NCBI GenBank assembly: GCA_963781495.1
Contig: CAWAFX010000003.1
Location: 186,001-250,000, forward strand
Source: Mayfieldus sp963781495
Lineage (GTDB): Bacteria > Actinomycetota > Thermoleophilia > Solirubrobacterales > 70-9
DNA length: 64,000 bases
Direction of reading: 5' to 3'
The stretch's first letter is position 1; every line of letters begins with the position of its first letter. Position numbers and translations under genes: made by a program. Below the pieces are notes generated by a model. That model searched no databases and was not told where the DNA came from. It saw only the letters and a list, made by a program, of their open reading frames with translations. Shown here piece after piece: positions 48,868 to 56,988 of the stretch.

Positions 48868-49880
48868 CAGGACTTGCCCCCTTCAGCTGCCTTGGCCGGA
48901 GCGGCGGGTTGCTGGGGTTGGGCAGGTGCCGGCTTCGGGGCGGGCTGCTGGGACTGGGCCGGTGGCTTCTGCTGAGGCTGGGCGGGTGCCTGTTGAGGGG
49001 CTCCGCCGCCGCCAGGAGGCTGCTGGCCGCCGGGAGCCCCCTGGGCCGCCTCGGCCTGAGCCGCGGCGGCAGCGGCCGCTTTGGCCTCCTCGGCCTCCTT
49101 GCGCGCCCGCTCCTCCTCCTCGCGCTTGCGCTTTTCTTCCTCTTCGCGCCTGCGCTTCTCCTCCTCCTCGGCCCGCCGGCGCTCCTCCTCGGTGCGCCAG
49201 GCCGAAGCGCCCTGCTCGATTGCCTCGCCGACGGTGCGGATCACCAGCTCGCAGGAGCGGATCGCGTCGTCGTTGCCGGGGATCACGTAGTCGATCGGCT
49301 CCGGATCGCAGTTTGTGTCGACCAGACCGATGATCGGGATCCGCAGCCGTGCCGCCTCGGCGACCGCGATCGCCTCGGTCTTGAGGTCGACGATGAAGAC
49401 CGCGTCGGGAAGGCGCTCCATGTCGCGGACGCCGCCGAGGTTGTATTCGAGCTTTGCCAACTCGGCCTGCATTCCCATCCGCTCCTTGGTCGGCAGCAGG
49501 TCCAGCCGCCCGCCTTCCTGCAGCTCGGTCAGCTCGTGCAGGCGCCCAATCCGGGCAGAGATCGTGTTGAAGTTGGTCAGCAGGCCGCCCAGCCAGCGCA
49601 GGTTGACGTAGGGCATTCCGCAGCGCCCGGCCCATTCCTGGACCGCGTCGCGGGCCTGCTTCTTGGTCCCGACGAAGAGGACGGTGCCCCCGCCCCGGGA
49701 AAGCTCGCCGCCGAACTCGCGTGCCTGGTTGAGCAGCTGCTCGGTCTGCAGCAGATCGATGATGTGGATCCCGTCGCGCTCGCCGAAGATGTAGCGGCGC
49801 ATGGCGGGGTTCCAACGGCGCGTCTGGTGGCCGAAGTGGACTCCAGCCTCCAGCAGCTCCTTGATGCCTACCTCGGCCAT
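48867..49880 (-). CDS. rpsB: Ribosomal protein S2 with long C-terminal extension
   Basis: The first roughly 235 residues are canonical S2: KELLEAGVHFGHQTRRWNPAM, IHIIDLLQTEQLL, FVGTKKQARDAVQEWA, YVNLRWLGGLLTNF and PIIGLVDTNCDPEPIDYVIPGNDDA. About 100 more residues follow: a Glu/Arg/Lys-rich single helix (REEEEKRKREEEERARKEAE), then an Ala/Gln/Pro/Gly-rich disordered end. Such tails occur in some actinobacterial S2 proteins, but this one is long. The gene leads the rpsB-tsf-pyrH-frr operon, and its leader has two hairpins. Confidence 0.95.
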   Translation of the reverse strand: MAEVGIKELLEAGVHFGHQTRRWNPAMRRYIFGERDGIHIIDLLQTEQLLNQAREFGGELSRGGGTVLFVGTKKQARDAVQEWAGRCGMPYVNLRWLGGLLTNFNTISARIGRLHELTELQEGGRLDLLPTKERMGMQAELAKLEYNLGGVRDMERLPDAVFIVDLKTEAIAVAEAARLRIPIIGLVDTNCDPEPIDYVIPGNDDAIRSCELVIRTVGEAIEQGASAWRTEEERRRAEEEEKRRREEEEKRKREEEERARKEAEEAKAAAAAAAQAEAAQGAPGGQQPPGGGGAPQQAPAQPQQKPPAQSQQPAPKPAPAQPQQPAAPAKAAEGGKS

Positions 49881-49933
49881 CTGGGTGCTTCCTTTCCTTT
49901 GCCTTGTACAGCTGACCCGTCGCCTCCACGGGA

Positions 49934-49967
49934 CCGGCGCGCTGCGCCGGCAGGACCCGCTTGGGTC
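49934..49967 (-). promoter_or_regulatory. Two adjacent stem-loops in the rpsB leader
   Basis: CCGGCGC-GCT-GCGCCGG (49934-49950) and GACCC-GCTT-GGGTC (49954-49967) lie 54-87 bases before the rpsB start. They could form in the 5' UTR and, by analogy with known S2 autoregulation, bind S2; no consensus match was established. Confidence 0.4.
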
Positions 49968-50271
49968 GACGGGGGTCGAATTAGCGTTGGCGCCAGTCTA
50001 GAGAAAGCGTCTGCGCGGACCCTCGGACACCTAGATGACTGAACCGTCTCCCCTATCGTCGGCCAACGTCAACTGAGGCGCCGCTTTTCGGGCGAAGCGA
50101 CAGTCGACAGAGAAGCCTTGACGCTGACTGCACATGAGCTCGATTCTGGCGCACGCCGCTCAGTCTGAGAGGGCCAGCAAGAAGACGTTGCTCCCTTTGC
50201 AGTGAAGACGACCGTCTTCCACTGCTCCTTACCGCGCTGAGCGGCAGAGCAGCAGTGTCCGGGGGGCCGGC
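49968..50271. other. Gene-free stretch at the edge of the accessory region
   Basis: It contains the upstream part of the rpsB leader and, from about 50030 on, sequence visibly richer in A/T than the core genes. Short open frames exist but none has a start with a ribosome site or normal codon use. It may hold the rpsB promoter, though I could not fix -10 and -35 boxes with confidence. Confidence 0.4.
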
Positions 50272-50583
50272 CTAGTGGGCCAGCCGCTCCCTGAGGATGC
50301 GCTCGACAGCGTCGGGATCGTCGGGCGTGATCGTTGGCACGATCCGCCCACCCGTGTGAAGCTCGAGCGCAACGCCCTTCTTCGTTCGGCCCAAATCGAG
50401 GTTGTACCAATGGACGAGGTCGCCGGAGCCCCAGAGCCGCCAACGTCCGCGCACCGGGCGCAGGGACCGCTTCTCGACCGATCTGATTGAGGGATAGGGG
50501 ATCTTCTTTGCTCCCCAGAGGTAGTACCAGCGGATGACCAGGCCCCGCTCGTCGCAGGCGATGCGGCCGTCGTCATAGAGCAT
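50272..50583 (-). CDS. Small protein resembling a bacterial PH-like domain
   Basis: This is a 103-residue, beta-rich protein with no membrane segment. The strand pattern starts MLYDDGRIACDERGLVIRWYY with a tight turn WGAKKIPYPSIRSVEKR, followed by further strands (ALELHTGGRIVPTIT) and a final helix DDPDAVERILRERLA. This order, about seven strands capped by a C-terminal helix, is what bacterial PH-domain proteins show. No partner gene is recognisable. It marks the start of the accessory region. Confidence 0.6.
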   Translation of the reverse strand: MLYDDGRIACDERGLVIRWYYLWGAKKIPYPSIRSVEKRSLRPVRGRWRLWGSGDLVHWYNLDLGRTKKGVALELHTGGRIVPTITPDDPDAVERILRERLAH

Positions 50584-50727
50584 CAGACGATCATTATGGC
50601 CGCCAAATCGGGACGCTCCTAATAGCGCTTTCCGATCTGGTCCGGGGTCGAGTTACGGTCCGCAGTGGCCCTCCTCGCGCCAAGCGGGAGCGGTCTTGCT
50701 ACCACGCTCGGCCCCCCGCTGATCGTC

Positions 50728-51333
50728 CTATGCGCGTAGGTCCGAGCGTGCTGCCACTAGACCTGCGCGCCACCCCGGTGCCCGCCCTCCGAGAGGTGGC
50801 TGAATCGCCGCCGCATCGATACCGCTCTTGCGGAGGACCCATGCGACGACTGCATTGGAGTTCCACATTTCTCCGGTGCCGAACTCGTCGCGGCCCCATA
50901 CTGGCGTTGGGATCTGTGGAACCACATCGAGCACACGCCGGGCGACCGCAAGATCACTGGTGAGGCGACGCGGGCTGTCGATGGCCTCGGCGACGTCAGG
51001 GATGTTTCCGCCGCGCCAGACACGGATCTCATACCGGAAGATTCGGAAGCGCCCCGCCCAGCGTGCCCCCACCGGGCCCTCCGCTACGACGCCGCGACTC
51101 TCCCCGGTGAGGTCGGGTTCCGGAGCCTGCTCTATGACGTAAGTGTCATCGCCCAGATGGACCTGTAGCGCTGCGTGGTACAGGACACATGTTGCCCGGC
51201 GTTCCAATCTGGCCTTGAGCGCCTCGTAGAGGCGGCCGTTCCATTTCACAAAGTGGCCACCCGCGCCGAGTGGCAGCCAGTACAGGTCCACGGCGGCATT
51301 GCTCGGGGTCTCTGACGCCAGCGGAGCTACCAC
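50728..51333 (-). CDS. Uncharacterised protein with conserved His and Asn-Ser-Asn motif
   Basis: The product has 201 residues and no signal peptide. Notable blocks are LYWLPLGAGGHFVKWNGRLY near residue 18, VLYHAALQVHLGDDTYVIEQ near 50, GRFRIFRYEIRVWRGG near 92 and MWNSNAVVAWVLRKSGID near 155. The His residues in the first two blocks and the late Trp-Asn-Ser-Asn resemble lipid- or peptide-processing folds of the NlpC/LRAT type, but a catalytic Cys is only weakly suggested (TCVLYHAAL). I do not recognise a named family. The GTG start lies 61 bases from the divergent antiporter start. Confidence 0.6.
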   Translation of the reverse strand: MVAPLASETPSNAAVDLYWLPLGAGGHFVKWNGRLYEALKARLERRATCVLYHAALQVHLGDDTYVIEQAPEPDLTGESRGVVAEGPVGARWAGRFRIFRYEIRVWRGGNIPDVAEAIDSPRRLTSDLAVARRVLDVVPQIPTPVWGRDEFGTGEMWNSNAVVAWVLRKSGIDAAAIQPPLGGRAPGWRAGLVAARSDLRA

Positions 51334-51393
51334 GGATCGATCCTATGGTCGGCACAGAATGGGCTGCCTGAGGGTCGCGGATAAGCTGGCTCG

Positions 51394-52668
51394 GTGCCGC
51401 TAGCGCTGAGCGAGGGACTTCACGGCGGTGGTCTTTACGCCCTGGCGCTCCTGGGCCTCGGGCTCGCCCTTGCGGTCGGGATTGGCGCCCTGTCTCATCA
51501 GCACGAGCGCGCCTTCTCAGCAGCTTTGATTTATGTCCTTCTCGGTGCCTTCGGCTCTGTTTGGCTCTCAGTCCTGGACGTTTCGCCGATCGACCCGATC
51601 GGCGACCACAGACTGATGGAGCGACTCACGGAACTCGCCCTGACCGTCGCGGTCTTCTCTGCAGGGCTCACGGTCGAGCGCTACGTCCGCAGGCGATCTG
51701 TGATCTCGGTCGCGATTCTGCTCCTCGTGGTGATGCCGGTGACGATCGCGCTAATCGCTCTCTTCGGCTACTACGCCATGGGGCTTTCGCTCGGAGCGGC
51801 GTTGCTGCTCGGTGCCGTCCTCGCCCCGACTGATCCGGTCCTAGCGGGAGACCTCGGACTTGGCCCTCCGGGAACCGAGGCGGTGGGAGAGCCAAGGTTC
51901 TCGCTGCATACGGAGGCTGCTATCAACGACGGTCTCGCGTCTCCCTTCGTCGTCGGCGGGCTCTTCGTCGCCACAAAAGGCGGCACGTCGTGGATCGGCG
52001 AGTGGATCTGGGCGGACGTGATCTACGCCGTCGGGATCGCCGTCGTCTTGGGAGCTGCACTGGGGGCAGGAGCTGGGTGGGTTGTCACGCGCGCCAGGGC
52101 AAGGGGGTTGATGTCCCCCGAGCTCGACGGGTTTGCCGCGATCGCGCTCGTGCTGAGCATCTACGGGCTAGCGGAGCTCGTCGGCTCCTACGGGCTGATC
52201 GCCTTGTTCGTGGCGGGGGTCGCGTTTCGGCGCTATGAGTTCGAGCACGAGGTCAACATCCGCTTTCACCAGGGGGCCGAAGTCGCCGGGACCCTTCTCG
52301 AACTGCTCGTACTGCTTCTGCTCGGCTCGATGTTGACGCTTGAGGGCCTGTCGGTTCCGGGGTGGAGTGGCTGGCTGCTGGCACCTCTGCTCATCTTCGT
52401 CATGCGCCCGGCGCTGGTTTTGGCCAGCAGCGGTCCGGGGCTGGCGTCGCTGAGCGAACGAGTCTTTCTCGCTTTCTTCGGGGTTCGCGGCGTCGCGGCG
52501 CTGTTTTACGCCGCGATCGTCGTGGGCTCAGGGACGCTGTCCTCGCACGAAGCCGATGTCGTGGTCTGGACAACGATCGCCTGCGTTGTTGTTTCCATCT
52601 TCATCCACGGAGCTACCTCCACGTCTCTGTCGACGAGGCTCTTGAACGCTGACCCGCGGCCTCGATGA
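51394..52668 (+). CDS. Cation/proton antiporter (NhaP/CPA1-type)
   Basis: This is a 424-residue, 12- to 13-helix transporter. FSAGLTVERYVRRRSVIS and GAVLAPTDPVLAGDLGLG near residue 150 match the CPA core, with the ion-binding Asp in PTDPV. FSLHTEAAINDGLASPFV supplies the conserved ND motif, and VRGVAALFYAAIV is the later Arg-containing helix. It would exchange Na+ or K+ for H+ and help pH or salt homeostasis. The start is GTG 51394. It lies in the A/T-richer segment, suggesting it arrived with the accessory genes. Confidence 0.88.
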   Translation: MPLALSEGLHGGGLYALALLGLGLALAVGIGALSHQHERAFSAALIYVLLGAFGSVWLSVLDVSPIDPIGDHRLMERLTELALTVAVFSAGLTVERYVRRRSVISVAILLLVVMPVTIALIALFGYYAMGLSLGAALLLGAVLAPTDPVLAGDLGLGPPGTEAVGEPRFSLHTEAAINDGLASPFVVGGLFVATKGGTSWIGEWIWADVIYAVGIAVVLGAALGAGAGWVVTRARARGLMSPELDGFAAIALVLSIYGLAELVGSYGLIALFVAGVAFRRYEFEHEVNIRFHQGAEVAGTLLELLVLLLLGSMLTLEGLSVPGWSGWLLAPLLIFVMRPALVLASSGPGLASLSERVFLAFFGVRGVAALFYAAIVVGSGTLSSHEADVVVWTTIACVVVSIFIHGATSTSLSTRLLNADPRPR

Positions 52669-53145
52669 GCGGGGCTTGGTTCAACGGTCGAGCACGAGAG
52701 CCAGTATCCGTCTGATCGGCGTGGGCAGCCTGCTTCGGCTGAAGCGGCGGGCTCGTGCTTCTCGCGCGAAGCAGCAGTCTCCAAGGAGAATGTGACGATC
52801 CGAGAGCCGTGACCCGCGCGGGAGCCTTCAGCCCGGCCGACAACGACGGAGTGCGGTCTTTCGCCCCTGCCCCCGAGCGCCGTCGAAGTTGGGCTTCGGC
52901 CTGCGCCAACGTGGGCGATTGGCGATGACACGCTCGGCCTCGCTCTTCACCACTCGGGCTTCAACTGCTGCAAAAGCAGAGCCGCTGCGATCTCGCTGTT
53001 TCGCGCACGACCTCGCCCGCGCCTACACGCAGCAGAAAATTCCGCCGACAATGCGATTGATCAAGCAAAGTTGTGCTAATCCGCGCAACTCGCCATACGA
53101 TTTTGACCGTAAGCACTGTCCTTTCAAGGCATTTCCTCAATCGAC
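52669..53145. other. Gene-free stretch within the accessory region
   Basis: About 480 bases with lower G/C than the core. I see no convincing coding frame, tRNA, attachment-site core or transposase remnant. Short frames on both strands lack ribosome sites and third-position bias. It could carry decayed gene debris and the promoter for the next membrane protein. Confidence 0.4.
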
Positions 53146-53958
53146 ATGGCAGCTGACCGCAGGGCGGCGGCGAAGTTCGTGTCTTGCTTCATAGGCGATC
53201 TGATGCTCGCTTTATCGGTGGCGCTTGGCTGCACCTTCCTAGTTGCAGCGTTGACCGGATCTCGCAATGCGACGGCTGCCGCGTTCGCGATACCCCTTGG
53301 GACGATCTACCTGCTTCAGATCAGACACCCCCGCCTCACTTTTAGTCGAGGCGGTTTGCCCTTTCCCTCCGATTTCATCTCCGTGGCAGGCATGCTGCTC
53401 TTAATCGTCGCCATGTCGTTGGCATTGGTTGAAAGGCCTGGCTGGCCCCTCTTGGTGCTCGGGTTTGTAGTGGTGATCCTCGGCGGCAGGCGGGCCGGGC
53501 CCACCCGCATCCACACTGCAATCTCTTCGCCGGACCGCAGTGAAGAGCGTGCCTCCAGCATTGAGCCTGTCGCCGGCGCAAGCGACTTAGCAGTCGCGGA
53601 AATTGAGCTCCAACGCGAAGCCAATTACTTCGCAGACAGCTTTCACGCTTACAAAGTGATCGTCGACGGTGAGCAGCGGTTAAGCATCCGCGAGGGTCAA
53701 GAGATGCGTATCGCCGTTGCCCCCGGAGACCATGAGCTTCAACTGCGTATTAACCACTGCCGCAGTCCAATCGTCACTCTGCGCATTGCGGGTGGCGAAC
53801 GTCTGCGCTATCGCTGCCGTCCGAACGTCACCGCAATGACGGAGCTCTTCTTCACCACCTTCGGACGCGGTCGCTACATACATCTCGAGCCGGTCGTCCC
53901 AGAAGCGGGACGGAGCCAGATTCATGGTTCGAGTAGCGGAAAATCTAGGCCGGAATGA
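53146..53958 (+). CDS. Membrane protein with C-terminal beta-rich domain, function unknown
   Basis: This 270-residue protein has four hydrophobic helices (about 15-38, 43-58, 78-95 and 100-115) and then a soluble domain from about 145. In that domain YKVIVDGEQRLSIREGQEMR and DHELQLRINHCRSPIVTLRI look like the PEGA/DUF-type beta sandwich seen on envelope proteins (VxVDGxxxG...PGxHxLxL). Codons ending in A or T are more common than in core genes, consistent with recent acquisition. No family name can be given with confidence. Confidence 0.65.
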   Translation: MAADRRAAAKFVSCFIGDLMLALSVALGCTFLVAALTGSRNATAAAFAIPLGTIYLLQIRHPRLTFSRGGLPFPSDFISVAGMLLLIVAMSLALVERPGWPLLVLGFVVVILGGRRAGPTRIHTAISSPDRSEERASSIEPVAGASDLAVAEIELQREANYFADSFHAYKVIVDGEQRLSIREGQEMRIAVAPGDHELQLRINHCRSPIVTLRIAGGERLRYRCRPNVTAMTELFFTTFGRGRYIHLEPVVPEAGRSQIHGSSSGKSRPE

Positions 53959-54078
53959 CATTCGACGGCAAGGCGACTGGTCCGCCATTTCGTCAACCAG
54001 AGCTCGGGAGTGCCCTCTAGCTCGACCTGGTAACCGCGGCACTCGGTTTTCGCGCAAAGGAGCAGCGAGCTGCGAGCG

Positions 54079-54513
54079 CTAGCAGCCCCACGAATCTGCT
54101 GTCTCAGACCGTAGTCCTACGGCCTGAAGCGCTTCCTCGCGATCGTCGTAACCGTGGAAAGCGATCGCCTTGCCATCTCTCATCGTCCAAACGTCAGCGC
54201 TAAGCCCGACGACGTCTGCGGTCGTTCCCCGCGCACGGCCGAATGAGCGGGTTAGCGCGACAACCTTTTCGCCCGCGTCGACCAGCTCCTCAAGTTCGAT
54301 CCGGAACCAGTCCCAGGACCGCAGCCAATCCTTGGTCGCGGCCTCGACCTCGCTGAATCCGTGGTACGCCCTATCACCAGTGATACCGCCGAGCGACGAT
54401 GCCCATTTCCACTCAATGGCAGGATCGAAGATTTCCTTGCCGACCCAGAAGTTCCCACGCGCGACCTCGCCGTAGAAATGCCGCACTGCCGCGAGGTCCG
54501 CTTCCGAGGCCAT
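54079..54513 (-). CDS. SnoaL-like (NTF2 fold) protein, paralog A
   Basis: This 144-residue single NTF2-like domain has an initial helix ADLAAVRHFYGEVARGNFW, then FDPAIEWKWA, a long strand pair RIELEELVDAGEKVVALTRSFGRAR and an ending VWTMRDGKAIAFHGYDDREEALQAVGL. The fold forms a pocket for small hydrophobic ligands; members range from polyketide cyclases and steroid isomerases to pure binders. It is the most diverged of three adjacent leftward paralogs. Confidence 0.82.
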   Translation of the reverse strand: MASEADLAAVRHFYGEVARGNFWVGKEIFDPAIEWKWASSLGGITGDRAYHGFSEVEAATKDWLRSWDWFRIELEELVDAGEKVVALTRSFGRARGTTADVVGLSADVWTMRDGKAIAFHGYDDREEALQAVGLRSETADSWGC

Positions 54514-54579
54514 TCCGTGGCGAGTATGGCTGGCGTCTCACGCTGCCGCAAGTCGCGCATAGCGGAGGCGCGGAGTGCT

Positions 54580-54611
54580 CTACTCCCGCAGCCCGGCGGC
54601 TTCGAGAGCCT
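54580..54611. repeat. Direct repeat, copy 1 (3' end of SnoaL paralog B)
   Basis: A 32-base segment is identical to 54986-55017. It covers the stop codon and the codons for LEAAGLRE in both genes. Such identity in the last codons only, while the rest has diverged, suggests conversion or a recombination junction. Confidence 0.85.
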
Positions 54612-54981
54612 CGCTCCTCGATGTGAAGGCCTGATCCCGGACGATCCTGCCATCGCGAAGCTCGTAGACGAAGAAGATGTGGGCGTCGAGCGGAGTGCCG
54701 CTGCCCGCCCCCCGACCACTCACCGCAATTACCGCGACGGCGGCATTGCCTCCAGCGTCCATGAACTCCACCGGCTCCAACACCAAATCGACCCAAGCGT
54801 CGAAGAAGATTCGCTCCCTTTCGCGCAGCCCCTCCCAACCGTGAACAATCTCGAAGTCGGGCGCTTCCGGGAAGCCTCCGACGACGCAGTCCTCAGCGAA
54901 GTAGTGCTGAGCCGCTTCGACGCCCCCTTCGCTCCAGGCCTTCCAGGTCCGACGCACGACCTCGACGTTCTCCTCCGACAT
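54580..54981 (-). CDS. SnoaL-like (NTF2 fold) protein, paralog B
   Basis: This 133-residue protein starts at ATG 54981 with MSEENVEVVRRTWKAWSEGG, the standard start for this actinobacterial group. It has YFAEDCVVGGFPEAPDF, GWEGLRERERIFFDAWVDL and a C-terminal FVYELRDGRIVRDQAFTSRS. The last codons (EALEAAGLRE) are shared with paralog C at DNA level, forming a 32-base direct repeat with it. The upstream in-frame stretch overlaps paralog C and is not used. Confidence 0.82.
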   Translation of the reverse strand: MSEENVEVVRRTWKAWSEGGVEAAQHYFAEDCVVGGFPEAPDFEIVHGWEGLRERERIFFDAWVDLVLEPVEFMDAGGNAAVAVIAVSGRGAGSGTPLDAHIFFVYELRDGRIVRDQAFTSRSEALEAAGLRE

Positions 54982-54985
54982 CAAC

Positions 54986-55017
54986 CTACTCCCGCAGCCC
55001 GGCGGCTTCGAGAGCCT
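54986..55017. repeat. Direct repeat, copy 2 (3' end of SnoaL paralog C)
   Basis: Identical to 54580-54611; see copy 1. Recombination between the copies would delete exactly one SnoaL gene (406 bases). Confidence 0.85.
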
Positions 55018-55393
55018 TCGAGTGGTCGAAGTGGAACTCGATCCGAATGATCTGGTCATCCCGGATGTCGTAGACGGCACTCAGACTTGAGCGGAGGTCG
55101 ATGCCGCTGGCCCGGCCCCTACCTCCCCAGTCGGTTCGAGCCACGACCCGGTCGCCGACGGCAAACACCTCCCGGATGACGCCTATACCTTGGCTCCCCT
55201 CCTCCCAGCCCTGTTCAATAACGGCGAGGAAGCGCCGGAACTCTTCGCGGCCGCGAAAAGGCTTCGCCTCGGGAAACACGGAGGCATCAGGGCGAACCTC
55301 GATCTCCTCTGCCATGAATTCGAGATACGCGTCGGGGCCGGCGTTGTAGGCGTCGAGCGACGCTCTAACCAACTCCACGTTCTCCTGCGACAT
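54986..55393 (-). CDS. SnoaL-like (NTF2 fold) protein, paralog C
   Basis: This 135-residue protein starts at ATG 55393 with MSQENVELVRASLDAYNAGP, closely matching paralog B's start. Conserved parts are YLEFMAEEIEVRPDASVFPE, FRGREEFRRFLAVIEQGWEE and SLSAVYDIRDDQIIRIEFHF before SKALEAAGLRE. It ends four bases before paralog B starts, so B and C are one transcription unit. Ligand unknown. The three copies in a row suggest local duplication. Confidence 0.82.
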   Translation of the reverse strand: MSQENVELVRASLDAYNAGPDAYLEFMAEEIEVRPDASVFPEAKPFRGREEFRRFLAVIEQGWEEGSQGIGVIREVFAVGDRVVARTDWGGRGRASGIDLRSSLSAVYDIRDDQIIRIEFHFDHSKALEAAGLRE

Positions 55394-55547
55394 CGCCCAC
55401 GCAGTATCTCGCTCTGGCCTACGAGCCGCCGGAGCGATGGGTTCCAGGAGCCGTGGCACTCCCCGTTGCCTCATCGCGCCTCCTTTCGCGTGAAAGCGAC
55501 AGCGACCAAGCGCCCGAGGTTGCAATGACAGCACCGTGTCTGTCGCT

Positions 55548-56222
55548 TCAGCGCGCCCGCTCAAGTCCCGCGACGAGGTCGTCCGGCAGCTCGGAGGTGA
55601 AGGTCAGCCGCTCGCCGCTCACGGGGTGCGTGAAGCCGAGGCGGTGGGCGTGCAGGAACTGGCGCCGCAGGCCGTGGGCCTCGCCACCCCCGTAGGTCGG
55701 GTCGCCGGCGAGCGGATGCCCGATCGCGGCGAAGTGGGCGCGGATCTGGTGCGTGCGCCCGGTCTCGAGCCGGACCTCGACGTAGCTGTCGGCGGGCAGC
55801 AGCTCGAGCACCGTGAAATGGGTGCGGGCCTGGCGTGACCCGGCGCCGGAGACCGCCATCCGGGTGCGGCTGCGACGCTCGCGCCCGATCGGGGCGTCGA
55901 TCGTCCCGGTCCGCGACTCCAGATGGCCTCGCGCCAGGGCCAGGTAGACGCGCTCGACCTCGCGTGCGGCCACCTGCGCCGCCAGGGCCCGCTGTGCCTC
56001 GTCGCTGCGGGCCACGACCAGTAGCCCGGAGGTGTCCTTGTCGAGGCGATGGACGATCCCGGGCCGCTCCGGGTCGCCGCCGCCGAGCAGCTCGCCGAGC
56101 TGGTCGACGAGGGTCGGGCCGCTGTGCGAGGGCGCCGGGTGAACCACCAGCCCCGCCGGCTTGTCGATGACCGCGATCGCGTCGTCGCTGTGGACGATCT
56201 CTGCCCGCGGGGCTCCGTTCAC
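55548..56222 (-). CDS. RluA-family 23S rRNA/tRNA pseudouridine synthase without S4 domain
   Basis: This is a 224-residue catalytic domain. VIDKPAGLVVHPAPSHSG is the family start, GIVHRLDKDTSGLLVVAR holds the catalytic Asp (HRLDxxTSG), and RTHFTVLELL and LETGRTHQIRAHFAAIGHPL complete motifs III and IV. The usual N-terminal S4 RNA-binding domain of RluD is absent: GTG 56222 overlaps the lspA stop, and nothing family-like lies upstream. The gene order lspA-rluD mirrors lspA-ylyB of Bacillus. The target uridine is unknown. Confidence 0.9.
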   Translation of the reverse strand: MNGAPRAEIVHSDDAIAVIDKPAGLVVHPAPSHSGPTLVDQLGELLGGGDPERPGIVHRLDKDTSGLLVVARSDEAQRALAAQVAAREVERVYLALARGHLESRTGTIDAPIGRERRSRTRMAVSGAGSRQARTHFTVLELLPADSYVEVRLETGRTHQIRAHFAAIGHPLAGDPTYGGGEAHGLRRQFLHAHRLGFTHPVSGERLTFTSELPDDLVAGLERAR

Positions 56223-56686
56223 CCCTTCTCCGGCTCCTCCATGAAGATCAGTGCCAGCCCGGCCACCCCGAGGACGACCGCGACGTCGGCGATGTTGAAG
56301 GACGGCCACAGCGGCAGGTCGATGAAATCGGTCACAGAGTCGATCCGCACCCGGTCGGCGAGGTTGCCGAGCGCTCCGCCGGCCAGCAACCCGATCGGGA
56401 TCCAGAGGCCGGGACGGGCGGCATTGCGGGCGAACAGGACCCCGATCAGCAGCAGGGCGGCGAGGGTCAGCACGATCAGCCCTGTGCCCCCGCCTCCGGC
56501 GAGGCCGAAGGCGATGCCCGTGTTGTGGACGTCGGTCAGATGCAGGCCGGGAAGGACGGAGACCCGCTGGGCCGGGACCAGCGAGGCCTCGATCGCCGCC
56601 TTTGCCCCCTGGTCGGCGGCGACGACCAGTCCGCACAGCGCCAGAGCCAGGCGCCAGGCGCGCTCGGCTCCTGGGCCCCGGCTCAC
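56219..56686 (-). CDS. lspA: Lipoprotein signal peptidase (signal peptidase II)
   Basis: This 155-residue protein has four transmembrane helices and the two catalytic Asp motifs: TDVHNTGIAFGL (N-x-G-x-A-F/W) near residue 50, then GALGNLADRVRIDSVTDFIDL and FNIADVAVVLGV. It cleaves prolipoproteins after lipidation. GTG 56686 overlaps the yggT stop, so the genes are coupled. The usual pattern is DRL; here it is DRVRIDSVTDFID, still complete. Confidence 0.93.
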   Translation of the reverse strand: MSRGPGAERAWRLALALCGLVVAADQGAKAAIEASLVPAQRVSVLPGLHLTDVHNTGIAFGLAGGGGTGLIVLTLAALLLIGVLFARNAARPGLWIPIGLLAGGALGNLADRVRIDSVTDFIDLPLWPSFNIADVAVVLGVAGLALIFMEEPEKG

Positions 56687-56988
56687 GGATTGATCAGCAC
56701 GTTGACGATCAGCTGCTCGGCGATGATCAGCACGAAGATCGCGACGATCGGGCTGATGTCGAGCGCGAAGCCGCCACCGCCGATGGTCGGTATGAAGCGG
56801 CGAAACAGGTTCAGATAGGGGTCGGTGGTCTCGGTGATGAAGTCGAGGACCGGACGCAGGGTGGCGCTGGCCGGGATCCTCGGTATCCACGACATCAGGA
56901 TGCGGGCGAAGATCAGGATCAGATAGACGAGGAAGACGGCCTCGACGTAGGCGCCGATGTCGCTGCGGCTTATCGCCTCGACCAGCAT
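56683..56988 (-). CDS. YggT/YlmG-family membrane protein
   Basis: This 101-residue protein has two hydrophobic segments and the family signature RILMSWIPRIPASATLRPVL followed by ITETTDPYLNLFRRFIPTIG (dPll.piRr.iP..g) and an SPIVAIFVLIIAEQL helix. YggT/YlmG proteins sit beside sepF in many Gram-positive genomes and in plastids are linked to nucleoid or membrane organisation. Overlaps proC by one base and lspA by four. Confidence 0.88.
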   Translation of the reverse strand: MLVEAISRSDIGAYVEAVFLVYLILIFARILMSWIPRIPASATLRPVLDFITETTDPYLNLFRRFIPTIGGGGFALDISPIVAIFVLIIAEQLIVNVLINP

